Part shown: piece by piece, positions 25,007 to 33,104 of the stretch
How the letters are laid out: every line of letters starts with the position of its first letter
Numbering within the stretch: position 1 is the stretch's first letter
From: Rufibacter roseolus
GTDB taxonomy: Bacteria > Bacteroidota > Bacteroidia > Cytophagales > Hymenobacteraceae
Length of the DNA: 64,000 bases
Assembly (NCBI RefSeq): GCF_017916365.1
Contig: NZ_JAFMSU010000001.1
Coordinates: 62,001 to 126,000, forward strand
Reading direction: 5' to 3'
Notes under the pieces: generated by a model
What the model was told of the DNA's origin: nothing
The model's database searches: none
Seen by the model: only the letters and a program-made list of their open reading frames with translations
Made by a program: the position numbers and the translations under genes

Positions 25007-27409
25007 CTAATTCCGCAGGGGCTTACCGGTGGTTAAAATGCTCTTGATGCGTTCCAGGGTTTTGCGCTCGCCGCAGAGACTCAGGAAGGCTTCGCGCTCC
25101 AGGTCCAGCAGGTACTGCTCTGAGACTTCTGATGGCATAGACAAATCGCCGCCGCACATTACGTAGGCCAATTTCTCAGAGATTTTGCGGTCGTGGTCGG
25201 TGATGAAACCGGCGGCGTGCATGGCGTGGGCACCCGTAATGAACATTCCCAGTCCGCCGCGGCCTTGCACTTTGATGTTGGTCTTTGGCGTGGGTTTGGT
25301 GTAACCGGCTTCGGCCAGAAGAATGGCTTCTGCTTTGGCTTCTGCGAGCTGACGGTTTCTGTTCAGGGTGATACCGTCTCCATGACGCATAAAGCCCAGG
25401 TCATACGCTTCGGCGGCCGAGGTGGAGACTTTGGCGGTACCAATGGTCATGAACACGTTCCGCAGCGAGTTGTATTCCGTATCGCCTTCTTCGTAGGCCG
25501 CCGAGGTGCGCAAGGTCATCTCTTTCGTGCCGCCGCCGCCCGGGATTACCCCCACGCCAAACTCCACCAACCCGATGTAGGTCTCAGCCGCAGCCTGTAC
25601 TCTATCGGCGTGGAGGCAAAGCTCGCAACCGCCGCCCAGCGTTAATCCGTGCGGGGCGGCCACTACCGGTATAGCGGAGTAGCGCATGCGCATCATGGTA
25701 TTTTGAAACTGCCGGATCATGAGGTTCAGCTCGTCGTACTCCTGGTCCAGGGCGTACATGAACACCAGGCCCAGGTTTGCGCCCGCGGAGAAGTTAGCGG
25801 CCTCATTGCCTACTACCACGCCCCTGAAGTTCTGCTCGGCCAGGTCAATGCCTTTGTTCAGTCCCTGGATGATCTCGCTCCCGATGGCGTTCATCTTGGA
25901 ATGAAACTCCACGTTCAGGATGCCGTCACCCAGGTCAATGATGGAGCAGCCGGCATTTTTCCAGACCACGTTGGTACCCCGCAGCACGTCCAGCAAGACG
26001 AAGTTTTCGGTGCCTGGAATCTGCTTGTATTCTTTGGTGGGGATGTCGTAGTACTGACGCTGGTTGTTCTGACTGCGGTAAAAGGTCTCGTGGCCCGCCT
26101 CCAGCATGTGGTACACCCACTCTGCCGGTTTGTAACCAGCGGCTTCCATGGCGGCCACAGTCTCGCGTACGCCAAAAGCATCCCAGGTCTCAAACGGACC
26201 AAGTTCCCAGCCGAAACCGGCGCGCATGGCATCGTCAATGCGGTAGAGTTCGTCGGAGATCTCGGGAATACGGTTGGTCACGTACTGGAACAGACCGAAG
26301 GAAGTCTCCCGGAAGAAATCGCCGGCTTGGTCCTGGGCCTGGCTGAAGGCTTTGAGGCGCTTGCGCAGGTCTTCAATGGGCTTGAGCGTTTCCATGCTCT
26401 GGAATCGGACTTTCTGCTTAGGCCCGTACTCCATGGTTTTCAGGTCCAGCGTCAGGATTTCGGTGGCGCCTTCAGGGGTTTTGGTTTTCTTGTAGAAGCC
26501 CTGGCGGGTTTTATCACCCAACCAGTTGCGCTCCAGCATCTGCTGAATGTAGCCAGGCAGTTGAAACAGGTCACGCTTTTCATCGGCTTCGCCGGTTTGG
26601 TACAGGCCTTGCGCTACTTTGGCCAGCGTGTCCAGGCCCACCACATCGGAGGTTCTGAACGTCGCGGATTTTGGGCGGCCCACTACCGGACCGGTCAAGC
26701 GGTCTACTTCGTCCACGTTCAGGCCCAGTTTCTCCATTACGTGCAGCACCTGCATAATACCGTAGATACCCACGCGGTTCGCGATGAACGCGGGGGTGTC
26801 TTTGGCCAGCACGGTGGTTTTGCCCAGGTACAGATCGCCGTATTTCAGCAGGAAAGCGGTGATCTCAGGTTCGGTCTCCTCGGTGGGGATGATCTCCAGC
26901 AACCTGAGGTAACGGGGCGGGTTGAAAAAGTGGGTTCCGCAGAAATGTTTCCGAAAATCCTCGGAACGGCCTTCCAGCATCAGGTGGATGGGAATGCCCG
27001 AGGTATTGGAGGTAATCAAGGTGCCGGGTTTGCGGAACTGCTCCACACGCTCAAACACGCTCTGTTTTATCTTCAGGTTCTCCACCACCACTTCAATGGT
27101 CCAGTCGCAGGTGGCGATGCCGGCTAGGTCATCGTCGAAGTTCCCGGTCTGAATAAGGCGGGCATCGGTTTTCTTGTAGAGCGGCGCGGGGTTAGAAGTG
27201 ATGGCCGTCTGCAGCGCGGTGTTCACTATGCGGTTACGCACCAACTTGTTTTCCAGCGTGAGGCCTTTGGCTTGTTCTTCGGGCAGCAGCTCGCGGGGCA
27301 CCATGTCCAGCAGGAGCACCTGCACGCCAATGTTAGCGAAGTGGCAGGCAATACGCGAGCCCATAATGCCTGAGCCCAGCACCGCCACTTTCTTGATGAT
27401 TCTCTTCAT
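25007..27409 (-). CDS. Multifunctional 3-hydroxyacyl-CoA dehydrogenase / enoyl-CoA hydratase
   Basis: An 800-residue fusion for the middle two steps of beta-oxidation. The NAD-binding hydroxyacyl-CoA dehydrogenase domain is first (KKVAVLGSGIMGSRIACHFAN, then the ...NTSGIPI... and FFNPPRYLRLLEI blocks), followed by its C-terminal domains, and the crotonase domain is last (NFSAGANLGLVF; AAPHGLTLGGGCELCLHADR; YIGLVEFGVGVIPGGGG). E. coli FadB has the opposite order. The start at 27409 (MKRIIKKVAV) puts the Rossmann motif near the N-terminus; an upstream frame of 21 codons adds a poorly conserved basic leader. Confidence 0.94.
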   Translation of the reverse strand: MKRIIKKVAVLGSGIMGSRIACHFANIGVQVLLLDMVPRELLPEEQAKGLTLENKLVRNRIVNTALQTAITSNPAPLYKKTDARLIQTGNFDDDLAGIATCDWTIEVVVENLKIKQSVFERVEQFRKPGTLITSNTSGIPIHLMLEGRSEDFRKHFCGTHFFNPPRYLRLLEIIPTEETEPEITAFLLKYGDLYLGKTTVLAKDTPAFIANRVGIYGIMQVLHVMEKLGLNVDEVDRLTGPVVGRPKSATFRTSDVVGLDTLAKVAQGLYQTGEADEKRDLFQLPGYIQQMLERNWLGDKTRQGFYKKTKTPEGATEILTLDLKTMEYGPKQKVRFQSMETLKPIEDLRKRLKAFSQAQDQAGDFFRETSFGLFQYVTNRIPEISDELYRIDDAMRAGFGWELGPFETWDAFGVRETVAAMEAAGYKPAEWVYHMLEAGHETFYRSQNNQRQYYDIPTKEYKQIPGTENFVLLDVLRGTNVVWKNAGCSIIDLGDGILNVEFHSKMNAIGSEIIQGLNKGIDLAEQNFRGVVVGNEAANFSAGANLGLVFMYALDQEYDELNLMIRQFQNTMMRMRYSAIPVVAAPHGLTLGGGCELCLHADRVQAAAETYIGLVEFGVGVIPGGGGTKEMTLRTSAAYEEGDTEYNSLRNVFMTIGTAKVSTSAAEAYDLGFMRHGDGITLNRNRQLAEAKAEAILLAEAGYTKPTPKTNIKVQGRGGLGMFITGAHAMHAAGFITDHDRKISEKLAYVMCGGDLSMPSEVSEQYLLDLEREAFLSLCGERKTLERIKSILTTGKPLRN

Positions 27410-27517
27410 AGTTACTCTTTTTTGTATCTGGATGTGCGTTTCTAGGGGCGCACGTTTTTTTCTCTTAGGCACTTCTCAGGGTTCCTTCTAAAGAAACGAA
27501 GGTTTTGACAGGCTTAT

Positions 27518-27553
27518 GCTTTAGGTCTTTTTCCCGGAAAACAGGCGCAAAAC
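27518..27553. repeat. P36 palindrome copy 12
   Basis: Left GCTTTAGGTCTTTTTC, loop CCGG, right AAAACAGGCGCAAAAC. It lies between marR and the FadB-type gene, 27 nt after the marR stop, followed by CAGAAAG as in several copies. Confidence 0.65.
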
Positions 27554-27580
27554 AGAAAGCTCTTTCTCTGCCTCCCAGCC

Positions 27581-28015
27581 TTAGAACACTTTCTTAGACT
27601 CTATGAGGTTGTTGATCTGGCCTACCACCTGGAAGAACACCTGCAACTGGCTCTCGGGGATTACCTCACGTACCTTCTGGTTGAACCGCCGCACGGTGAT
27701 CCGACTCACTTCGCGCTTCTCCAGGCCCAGCTCGGTGAGCAGAATCCGCACCGACCGCTTGTCCTGCTCATCGGCTACCTTGTAGATGAGGCCTTTCTCC
27801 TCCATGCTTTTGAGGATGCGGGTGAGGCTTCTGGCCTCCAGCCCCAGCAAAGGCGCAATCTTGGTGGCCGGCGTTCCTTTTTCGGGATCTATATTGAGCA
27901 GCACAAACCCTATAGAGGTGGTAATGTCATTCTTCACCGCCTGGGTATTGTACATGCGCGCGATGGCGTGCCAACATACCTTGATGTTATAGTCTACCGT
28001 CTCGTTTGCTTTCAT
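27581..28015 (-). CDS. MarR-family transcriptional regulator
   Basis: A 144-residue winged-helix regulator. The helix-turn-helix lies at about residues 52-75 (TPATKIAPLLGLEARSLTRILKSMEEKGLIYKV), and the wing follows (DKRSVRILLTELG). It is the first gene of a run (regulator, FadB-type, thiolase, acyl-CoA dehydrogenase) on one strand; by analogy with known Bacteroidetes and other MarR/TetR regulators it probably represses beta-oxidation genes and responds to an acyl-CoA. That link is inference from position. A -7 promoter box and a small dyad lie upstream. Confidence 0.9.
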   Translation of the reverse strand: MKANETVDYNIKVCWHAIARMYNTQAVKNDITTSIGFVLLNIDPEKGTPATKIAPLLGLEARSLTRILKSMEEKGLIYKVADEQDKRSVRILLTELGLEKREVSRITVRRFNQKVREVIPESQLQVFFQVVGQINNLIESKKVF

Positions 28016-28035
28016 GTGGTGTTTCTGTCTCTTAC

Positions 28036-28043
28036 CAAATTTA
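28036..28043 (-). promoter_or_regulatory. -7 promoter box of the marR-fad unit
   Basis: TAAATTTG on the minus strand matches the Bacteroidetes -7 consensus, about 20 nt upstream of the marR ATG. Confidence 0.6.
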
Positions 28044-28052
28044 GAAAAAAAT

Positions 28053-28067
28053 GTTATGCTTGCATAC
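28053..28067. promoter_or_regulatory. Candidate operator dyad upstream of marR
   Basis: GTTATGC-TT-GCATAC is a short inverted repeat with one bulged T, located just upstream of the -7 box where a repressor would block the polymerase. MarR sites are usually 16-20 bp palindromes. No second copy was found at the other fad genes, so it is tentative. Confidence 0.35.
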
Positions 28068-28201
28068 TATAAACTAAAAAATTTTCAAACTGTTAAAAGA
28101 TCAAACGGCATCCTTTACTAGAATTCGGTTGTGGCAAAAGATGATTCAGTGCGTTGCCACTTTGATAACGAACAAAGGTTCTGCCTCTTTTGCAGAACTC
28201 C

Positions 28202-28237
28202 ATTTATACGCTACTTTCTGAAAAACAAGGCCAAAAC
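28202..28237. repeat. P36 palindrome copy 13 (degenerate)
   Basis: Left ATTTATACGCTACTTT, loop CTGA, right AAAACAAGGCCAAAAC. The right arm fits the family better than the left. It lies 11 nt before a strong terminator. Confidence 0.5.
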
Positions 28238-28247
28238 AGCTTGGCTT

Positions 28248-28294
28248 AAAAACAGAAGAGGAGACCCGGTTAGGGGTCTCCTCTTCTGTTTTAT
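28248..28294. terminator. Terminator after the acyl-CoA ligase gene
   Basis: AAAAACAGAAGAGGAGACCC pairs with GGGTCTCCTCTTCTGTTTT (about 19 bp, loop of 6) with T/A ends on both strands. It lies just past the ligase stop (28301) and separates the ligase from marR. The outer stem AAACAGAA is shared with other terminators here. Confidence 0.92.
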
Positions 28295-28300
28295 TCTGAC

Positions 28301-30067
28301 CTATGCCGTGCGGTACAGGCTTTCAATTAAGCTCCGGTAATTGTTGGTGATGACCTTACGCTTGATGCTGAGTTTAGGCGTCATCTCGCCGGTTTCCACG
28401 CTCCAGAGCTTAGGCAGCAGCACAAACTTCTTAATCTTCTCGTACTGCGCCAAGTGCTCATTCGCTTTGTCTATCTCCTTCTGGAACTTGGCAATGATCT
28501 CAGGCTTCTTCACCATTTCTTCGTTGGTAGTATACGGGATGCTGTGGATGCGGCACCACTCCTGCAAGCCTTCAAAGGCGGGCACGATGAGCGCGGCCGG
28601 GAATTTCTCTCCCTCGCCTACCACCATCACCTGCTCTACCACCAGAGACTCCTTCAGTTTGTTCTCAATCAGCTGCGGTGCGATGTACTTACCGCCCGAG
28701 GTCTTGAACATCTCCTTCTTGCGGTCGGTGATTTTGAGGAACTTGCCCTCCACCAGTTCGCCTATGTCGCCGGTATGGAACCAGCCATCGGGGTCAATCA
28801 CCTCAGCGGTGAGGTCTGGGCGCTTGTAGTAGCCTACCATCACGCTCTCAGAACGGGTCAAAATCTCACCGTCTTCGGCAATCTTTATTTCCACGTTGTT
28901 GATAGCCGGACCAACGGTGCCGATCACGTTGTTTTCAGGTTCGTAGCGGTTCACGGCAATTACCGGCGATGTCTCAGTAAGGCCGTAGCCTTCCATGATG
29001 CGGATGTTGGCGCCCCAGAACACGCGCGCCAACCGTGGTTGCAAGGCAGCCCCACCAGACACAATCACTTTCACGTTTCCGCCTAGCGCTTCCTGCCACT
29101 TGGAGAAGATCAGCTTGCGGGCTAATTTCAACTGGGTATCATAGAAGAAGCCCGGCGAGGTACGGGTGTCGTATTTCTGCCCTAAGGCCAGCGCCCAGAA
29201 GAACAGGCCTTTCTTCACGCCGGTCAGCTCGCCGCCTTTGGCCACAATCTTGTCATAGACTTTTTCCAGCAGACGCGGCACGGTCACAAAGATGTGCGGC
29301 TTCACTTCCTTGAGATTATCGCCTACTTTTTCAATACTCTCGGCAAAGTAGATAGACACGCCCACCGAGAAGTAAATGCAGGACACCATGCGTTCATAGA
29401 TGTGGCAGAGCGGCAAGAAGCTCAAGGCGCGGTGCTCCTGGTTTACCGGCACAAAGGGCTTCACGTTGGTGAAGTTGCTCACCAGGTTGTTGTGCGACAG
29501 CATCACGCCTTTAGGGGCACCGGTTGTACCGGAGGTGTAAATAATAGAAAGCAGATCTGTTGGTCTTACGTCTGCTTTGTAAGGCTCCAACGTAGCTGGG
29601 TCCTCGCCCTCGGCGAGTTTCAATAACTCAGACCAATGTTTGGCGCCGGGCACGTGGTCAAAGGTGTAGATCTGCTGCACCTCGGGCAGGTCAGACACGG
29701 CTTCTTTGACCTTGTTATAGAGGTCCTCAGTGGAAACCAGGATGAGTTTGGTCTCAGAATCCTTCAGGATATAGCGGTAATCCTCCACCGTAATGGTAGG
29801 GTACAGGGGCACGCTCACCGCGCCGGTCTGCTGGATGCCGTAATCGGCGAAAGTCCACTCCGGGCGGTTCATGGAGATAAGCGCCACCTTGTCGTCTTTC
29901 CTGATTCCAGACTTGATCAGGGCCAGGCTCAACTTGTTAGCCGTTTCCAATACTTGCTGGGTACTGTACTTCACCCATTCTCCGTTGATTTTTGCGGCCA
30001 GACAGTCTGGTTGCGGGAACTGTTCTAACTGGTTGGTCAGTAAATCAAAAACCCGGGTCACCTTCAT
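28301..30067 (-). CDS. Long-chain fatty acid-CoA ligase
   Basis: A 588-residue AMP-forming enzyme that activates fatty acids as CoA thioesters. Seen are the P-loop-like SIIYTSGTTGAPKGVMLSHNN, the gate GYGLTETSPVI, GWFHTGDIGEL with the ribose-binding Asp, and TDRKKEMFKTSGGKYIAPQ with the C-terminal Lys region. Size and motif order fit the FadD/ACSL type. It adjoins the beta-oxidation genes but has its own terminator, so it is probably a separate transcript with the same purpose. Confidence 0.94.
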   Translation of the reverse strand: MKVTRVFDLLTNQLEQFPQPDCLAAKINGEWVKYSTQQVLETANKLSLALIKSGIRKDDKVALISMNRPEWTFADYGIQQTGAVSVPLYPTITVEDYRYILKDSETKLILVSTEDLYNKVKEAVSDLPEVQQIYTFDHVPGAKHWSELLKLAEGEDPATLEPYKADVRPTDLLSIIYTSGTTGAPKGVMLSHNNLVSNFTNVKPFVPVNQEHRALSFLPLCHIYERMVSCIYFSVGVSIYFAESIEKVGDNLKEVKPHIFVTVPRLLEKVYDKIVAKGGELTGVKKGLFFWALALGQKYDTRTSPGFFYDTQLKLARKLIFSKWQEALGGNVKVIVSGGAALQPRLARVFWGANIRIMEGYGLTETSPVIAVNRYEPENNVIGTVGPAINNVEIKIAEDGEILTRSESVMVGYYKRPDLTAEVIDPDGWFHTGDIGELVEGKFLKITDRKKEMFKTSGGKYIAPQLIENKLKESLVVEQVMVVGEGEKFPAALIVPAFEGLQEWCRIHSIPYTTNEEMVKKPEIIAKFQKEIDKANEHLAQYEKIKKFVLLPKLWSVETGEMTPKLSIKRKVITNNYRSLIESLYRTA

Positions 30068-30168
30068 AGATTCTTCTTTCTAAGTGGAATAGTCGGTTAA
30101 TATAACGCAAAATCATTTAAAAAAAACAAAATATGGCCGAGCCTCTTTAACCGAATTGTTAAAAATGC

Positions 30169-30201
30169 TTGTTCCTGCTGGCTTATAAATACCTAAATTT
30201 G
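30169..30201 (+). promoter_or_regulatory. Bacteroidetes-type promoter before the arginase-family gene
   Basis: TTG (30169-30171), 22-nt spacer, TAAATTTG (30194-30201). The transcript start would be near 30208, 14 nt before the ATG. Confidence 0.65.
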
Positions 30202-30221
30202 ATTTTTGCCACACGTAATGC

Positions 30222-31370
30222 ATGAACCTTTCCATATTCTTTGAACCTCTTCCGGAAGAACTCTTCGGGGAGGCAGACGCCCCTAAAACCGTAGGTGGTT
30301 ACCTGGCTCCTTTTATCCACTCTTTCCCAGACTGGCGCTCTGCCGAGGTGGTGCTCATTGGCTTACCGGAGTACCGCGGCACCTCCAACGCTACGGACCT
30401 CACTTACCAGGGTCCCAACCTTATAAGGCAGGAACTGTACCGCCTCATGAAAGGATCCGGCTCCTGGCTGGTCATGGATTTGGGCAACCTGCTGCCGGGC
30501 ATCCACCTGGAAGACACGTACCTGCGCCTGAAAGAAGTTATTGAGATTCTGGTAGACGCCGGCAAGTTCCCTATCCTGCTGGGTGGCTCGCATGACCTCA
30601 CCTACGGCCAGTTCCTGGGGTATGAGCATTTGTCTAAAACGGTGAACCTGGTGATGATAGACAGCCAACCCGATATGGCCCATGTAGAAGATACCGCTCC
30701 GGACCAACATCACCTGCACCGCATACTCCTGCATGACCCTAACTACCTTTTTGGGTTCAGCCATATAGGTCACCAGACCTATCTCACGGATACTACCACA
30801 CTGGCCGCCTTTGAAAAACTCCATTTTGAACTGTACCGTCTTGGCCAGGTACGCCAGCAGATGCAGGAGATGGAACCCATCATCCGGCAAGCCGACCTGA
30901 TCAGCTTTGACGTTTCCGCCATCCGGCACCAGGATGCGCCCGGCCAGGCCGTTGCCAATCCCTTCGGGCTCACGGGCGAGGAGGCCTGCCAACTGTGCTG
31001 GTACGCCGGCCAGAACGACCAACTCAGCTCGCTGGGTTTCTACGGATACCGCCCTGAGTTTGACCACCGCTCCCTTACGGCTATCACCCTGGCTACTATG
31101 GTCTGGTACAGCATTGAAGGCTTCTACCAACGGCAGGGCACGCTGGACTTCCACAGCAACCAGTTCCTGCGGTTCTCGGTGGGTTTCCATGACAACCCCA
31201 ACAAGATGTACTTCTTCAAAAACCGGCAGACTGAGAAATGGTGGATGCAGGTAGACGACCTATCGGGCCGGCGCCCGTCCCTCATCGTGCCCTGCAGCTA
31301 CCAGGACTACCTCACCGCCGCTGACGGCGAAGTCCCGAATAGATGGATTGTAATGCAGGCGAGGCTTTAA
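30222..31370 (+). CDS. Arginase/formimidoylglutamase-family hydrolase
   Basis: A 382-residue ureohydrolase-fold protein, close to Bacteroidetes proteins annotated as formimidoylglutamase or arginase. Metal-site segments are recognisable but altered: GGSHD at 121-125 (family GGDHS), IDSQPD at 146-151 (family DAHxD) and SFDVSAIRHQDAP at 228-240 (family SxDxDxxDP). His124, Asp147, Asp151 and Asp230 remain, but the second His of the DAHxD motif is Gln149. So a full two-Mn site is doubtful and the substrate uncertain. No hut genes are close. The stop codon TAA is part of a repeat that fills the following gap. Confidence 0.8.
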   Translation: MNLSIFFEPLPEELFGEADAPKTVGGYLAPFIHSFPDWRSAEVVLIGLPEYRGTSNATDLTYQGPNLIRQELYRLMKGSGSWLVMDLGNLLPGIHLEDTYLRLKEVIEILVDAGKFPILLGGSHDLTYGQFLGYEHLSKTVNLVMIDSQPDMAHVEDTAPDQHHLHRILLHDPNYLFGFSHIGHQTYLTDTTTLAAFEKLHFELYRLGQVRQQMQEMEPIIRQADLISFDVSAIRHQDAPGQAVANPFGLTGEEACQLCWYAGQNDQLSSLGFYGYRPEFDHRSLTAITLATMVWYSIEGFYQRQGTLDFHSNQFLRFSVGFHDNPNKMYFFKNRQTEKWWMQVDDLSGRRPSLIVPCSYQDYLTAADGEVPNRWIVMQARL

Positions 31371-31442
31371 TGTGCTAATGACTTAATGTGCTGATGTGCT
31401 AATTTTGGAAATGTGCTGATGGGTTAATTTGCTGATGTGCTA
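31368..31442. repeat. Left arm of outer repeat (AATGTGCTAATG type)
   Basis: Short units such as TTAATGTGCTAATG and AATGTGCTGATG repeat several times, starting at the stop codon of the hydrolase gene. The right arm, inverted, is at 31930-31966. Such units are common in Bacteroidetes genomes. Confidence 0.8.
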
Positions 31443-31556
31443 TTTCAAGGAGCAAGCATTTTGTTTATGGAACTGGCATTATGAACCGACAAGACCTTAA
31501 TACCAGTACCTAAGGCCTGTGCTAGCAACGTTCATCCTGGCCAATACCCTTTCCCA

Positions 31557-31718
31557 CTTTGTCATCCTGGAAGGATCTTGTGGGCAAACTAGGTAGGCCG
31601 CTGCAATGAAACAATAGATTATTTAGCCGGCTTTCTAAGGAGCACTCCCAAAAGGAGCCTTTTGTGCATAGCCAGCAGCATTACAGTTCGCCCACAAGAT
31701 CCTTCCAGGATGACAAAG
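31557..31718. repeat. Inverted repeat of the GTCATCCTGGAAGGATCTTG family
   Basis: Arms 31557-31590 and 31685-31718, 34 nt each, 33 of 34 complementary. A second, more diverged copy is at 37272-37367. The unit may be a small non-autonomous mobile element (MITE-like), since no transposase is present. Confidence 0.85.
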
Positions 31719-31812
31719 AGAGAGATGACAAAAGAGGGAAGGGAAAGAAGGGTGTGTTAAGGAATTTAAATAAGTACTAGAACTGAGAAACTACTAGCGT
31801 AAAGCAAAAGAC

Positions 31813-31848
31813 GTTTCCAGCCAATTTTCAGAAAACTGCCTTAAAAAG
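31813..31848. repeat. P36 palindrome copy 14 (degenerate)
   Basis: Left GTTTCCAGCCAATTTT, loop CAGA, right AAACTGCCTTAAAAAG. Pairing is partial. It lies inside the composite gap. Confidence 0.5.
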
Positions 31849-31929
31849 GAAAACAATTAGCACTACTGAACATCCATAATTAATAATTCACACATCCTCA
31901 CATTTTCTAATTACCACATTACTCATCTT

Positions 31930-31966
31930 AGCACATCAGCACATTAACCCATTAGCACATTAAACC
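31930..31966. repeat. Right arm of outer repeat (inverted AATGTGCTAATG type)
   Basis: AGCACATCAGCACATTAACC and ATTAGCACATTAAACCC run up to the cytochrome b5 start codon, reverse-complementary to the left arm at 31368-31442. Confidence 0.8.
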
Positions 31967-31967
31967 C

Positions 31968-32198
31968 ATGCAAGAATACACCCGCGCGCAGTTAGCCCTT
32001 AGGAACGGACAGGACCGGGACGAGATCTGGGTGGCTTACAAGGGCGAGATCTATGACGTGACCAAGTCTAGGTTATGGCGGCGGGGGAACCATTATGAGC
32101 ACTGGGCCGGGCAGGACCTCACCGAGGAACTGAAGGACGCGCCCCACACTGAGTATGTGTTCGATAAGTTTTCCGTCATCGGAATCTTAAAAAAATAG
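31968..32198 (+). CDS. Cytochrome b5-like heme-binding domain protein
   Basis: A 76-residue single-domain protein with the cytochrome b5-like pattern found in prokaryotes: YTRAQLALRNGQD, WVAYKGEIYDVTKSRLW, GNHYEHWAGQDLTEELKDAPHTEYVFDKF. The His residues in GNHYEHWAG and APHTEY are at the usual axial-ligand region, so heme binding is likely. It has no membrane anchor. Its start codon directly follows the right arm of a repeat. The following kinase gene begins 54 nt after its stop. Confidence 0.85.
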   Translation: MQEYTRAQLALRNGQDRDEIWVAYKGEIYDVTKSRLWRRGNHYEHWAGQDLTEELKDAPHTEYVFDKFSVIGILKK

Positions 32199-32202
32199 CT
32201 CT

Positions 32203-32238
32203 GTTTTGAGCGGTTTTTCAGAGATTTGACCTTAGTTC
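32203..32238. repeat. P36 palindrome copy 15 (degenerate right arm)
   Basis: Left GTTTTGAGCGGTTTTT, loop CAGA, right GATTTGACCTTAGTTC. It begins 5 nt after the cytochrome b5 stop and ends 14 nt before the kinase ATG. Confidence 0.5.
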
Positions 32239-32252
32239 CTGATCCAACTTTT

Positions 32253-33104
32253 ATGATCCTTATTGCTGACAGCGGCTCTACCAAGACCGCCTGGCGTTTA
32301 CTAGACCACGAAGGCGTCAAAGCCCAGGCCCATACTCCGGGCATTAATCCGTATTACCAGAATACCCAGGAAATCCTGGTGGCTCTGAAGGACAGCCTTT
32401 TAGCGCAACTAGCTGGCCAAACTCCCCGGGAGATTTACTTCTACGGGGCCGGTTGCAGCGCCAAAGACAAACAGGAAGTAGTGGCATCGGCGCTGCGGGA
32501 GATTTATCCTGCCGCCCAGGTGCATGTGCACCATGACCTGGAGGCGGCAGCCCGCGCGCTTTGCGGCCAGAAAGAAGGTATCGCCTGCATCTTGGGGACC
32601 GGCTCCAACTCCTGCCTCTATGATGGCGAGAAGATTGTGCAGAACGTGCCCAACCTGGGCTTTATCTTGGGCGACGAGGGCAGCGGCGGCTACATGGGCA
32701 AACTGCTGGTACAGGCGTTCCTGAACCAGGAACTACCCCAGGATGTGCATGAGCTGTTCATGGCCCGCTATAACACCAACCGAGACGAGATTGTGGACCA
32801 CGTGTACCGTCAGCCGTACCCTAACCGCTATATGGCCACTTATGCCCGATTCCTGTCAGACCACCGGCAGCACCCGTTTATCTACGGGCTGATTTGCCAG
32901 TGCTTTAGTGATTTCTTCCGGAAGACCGTGATGAAGTACCCAGATTACCAGCAGAAGGAAACCCATTTTGTGGGCTCCATCGCTTTCTACTTCGCAGACA
33001 TCCTGCGCACGGTAGCCAAAGAGCACCAGATTAACGTAGGTCAGATATTAGAGAGTCCAATTGAAGGCCTGAGCCTGTACCACCAACAGAAAATAACCGC
33101 ATGA
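32253..33104 (+). CDS. BadF/BadG-family sugar kinase (probable MurNAc/GlcNAc kinase)
   Basis: A 283-residue ASKHA-fold kinase. The phosphate-1 loop is ADSGSTKTAWRL; the phosphate-2/adenosine regions are CILGTGSNSCLYDG and LGDEGSGGYMG. Proteins of this group phosphorylate N-acetylglucosamine or N-acetylmuramic acid. The gene overlaps murQ by four bases (ATGA), which favours MurNAc as the substrate: kinase then MurQ etherase converts it to GlcNAc-6-P for peptidoglycan recycling. The ATG at 32253 is chosen over an earlier TTG, because P36 copy 15 lies between. Confidence 0.88.
   Translation: MILIADSGSTKTAWRLLDHEGVKAQAHTPGINPYYQNTQEILVALKDSLLAQLAGQTPREIYFYGAGCSAKDKQEVVASALREIYPAAQVHVHHDLEAAARALCGQKEGIACILGTGSNSCLYDGEKIVQNVPNLGFILGDEGSGGYMGKLLVQAFLNQELPQDVHELFMARYNTNRDEIVDHVYRQPYPNRYMATYARFLSDHRQHPFIYGLICQCFSDFFRKTVMKYPDYQQKETHFVGSIAFYFADILRTVAKEHQINVGQILESPIEGLSLYHQQKITA

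Larger units (their letters stand above)
31371..31967. other. 597-nt gap built of nested inverted repeats
   Basis: No coding frame is credible. The gap holds the outer AATGTGCT arms (31368-31442 and 31930-31966), an inner inverted repeat (31557-31590 with 31685-31718) and one P36 copy (31813-31848). Confidence 0.8.

Noticed and set aside
25649..27127. 492-codon open frame on the plus strand
   Set aside because: It lies entirely within the FadB-type gene on the other strand; residue composition (His/Gly/Val-rich, no domain) is that of a shadow frame from codon bias.
31368..31966. Insertion sequence between arms of inverted repeats
   Set aside because: No transposase frame of any size lies between the arms; at most a non-autonomous element.
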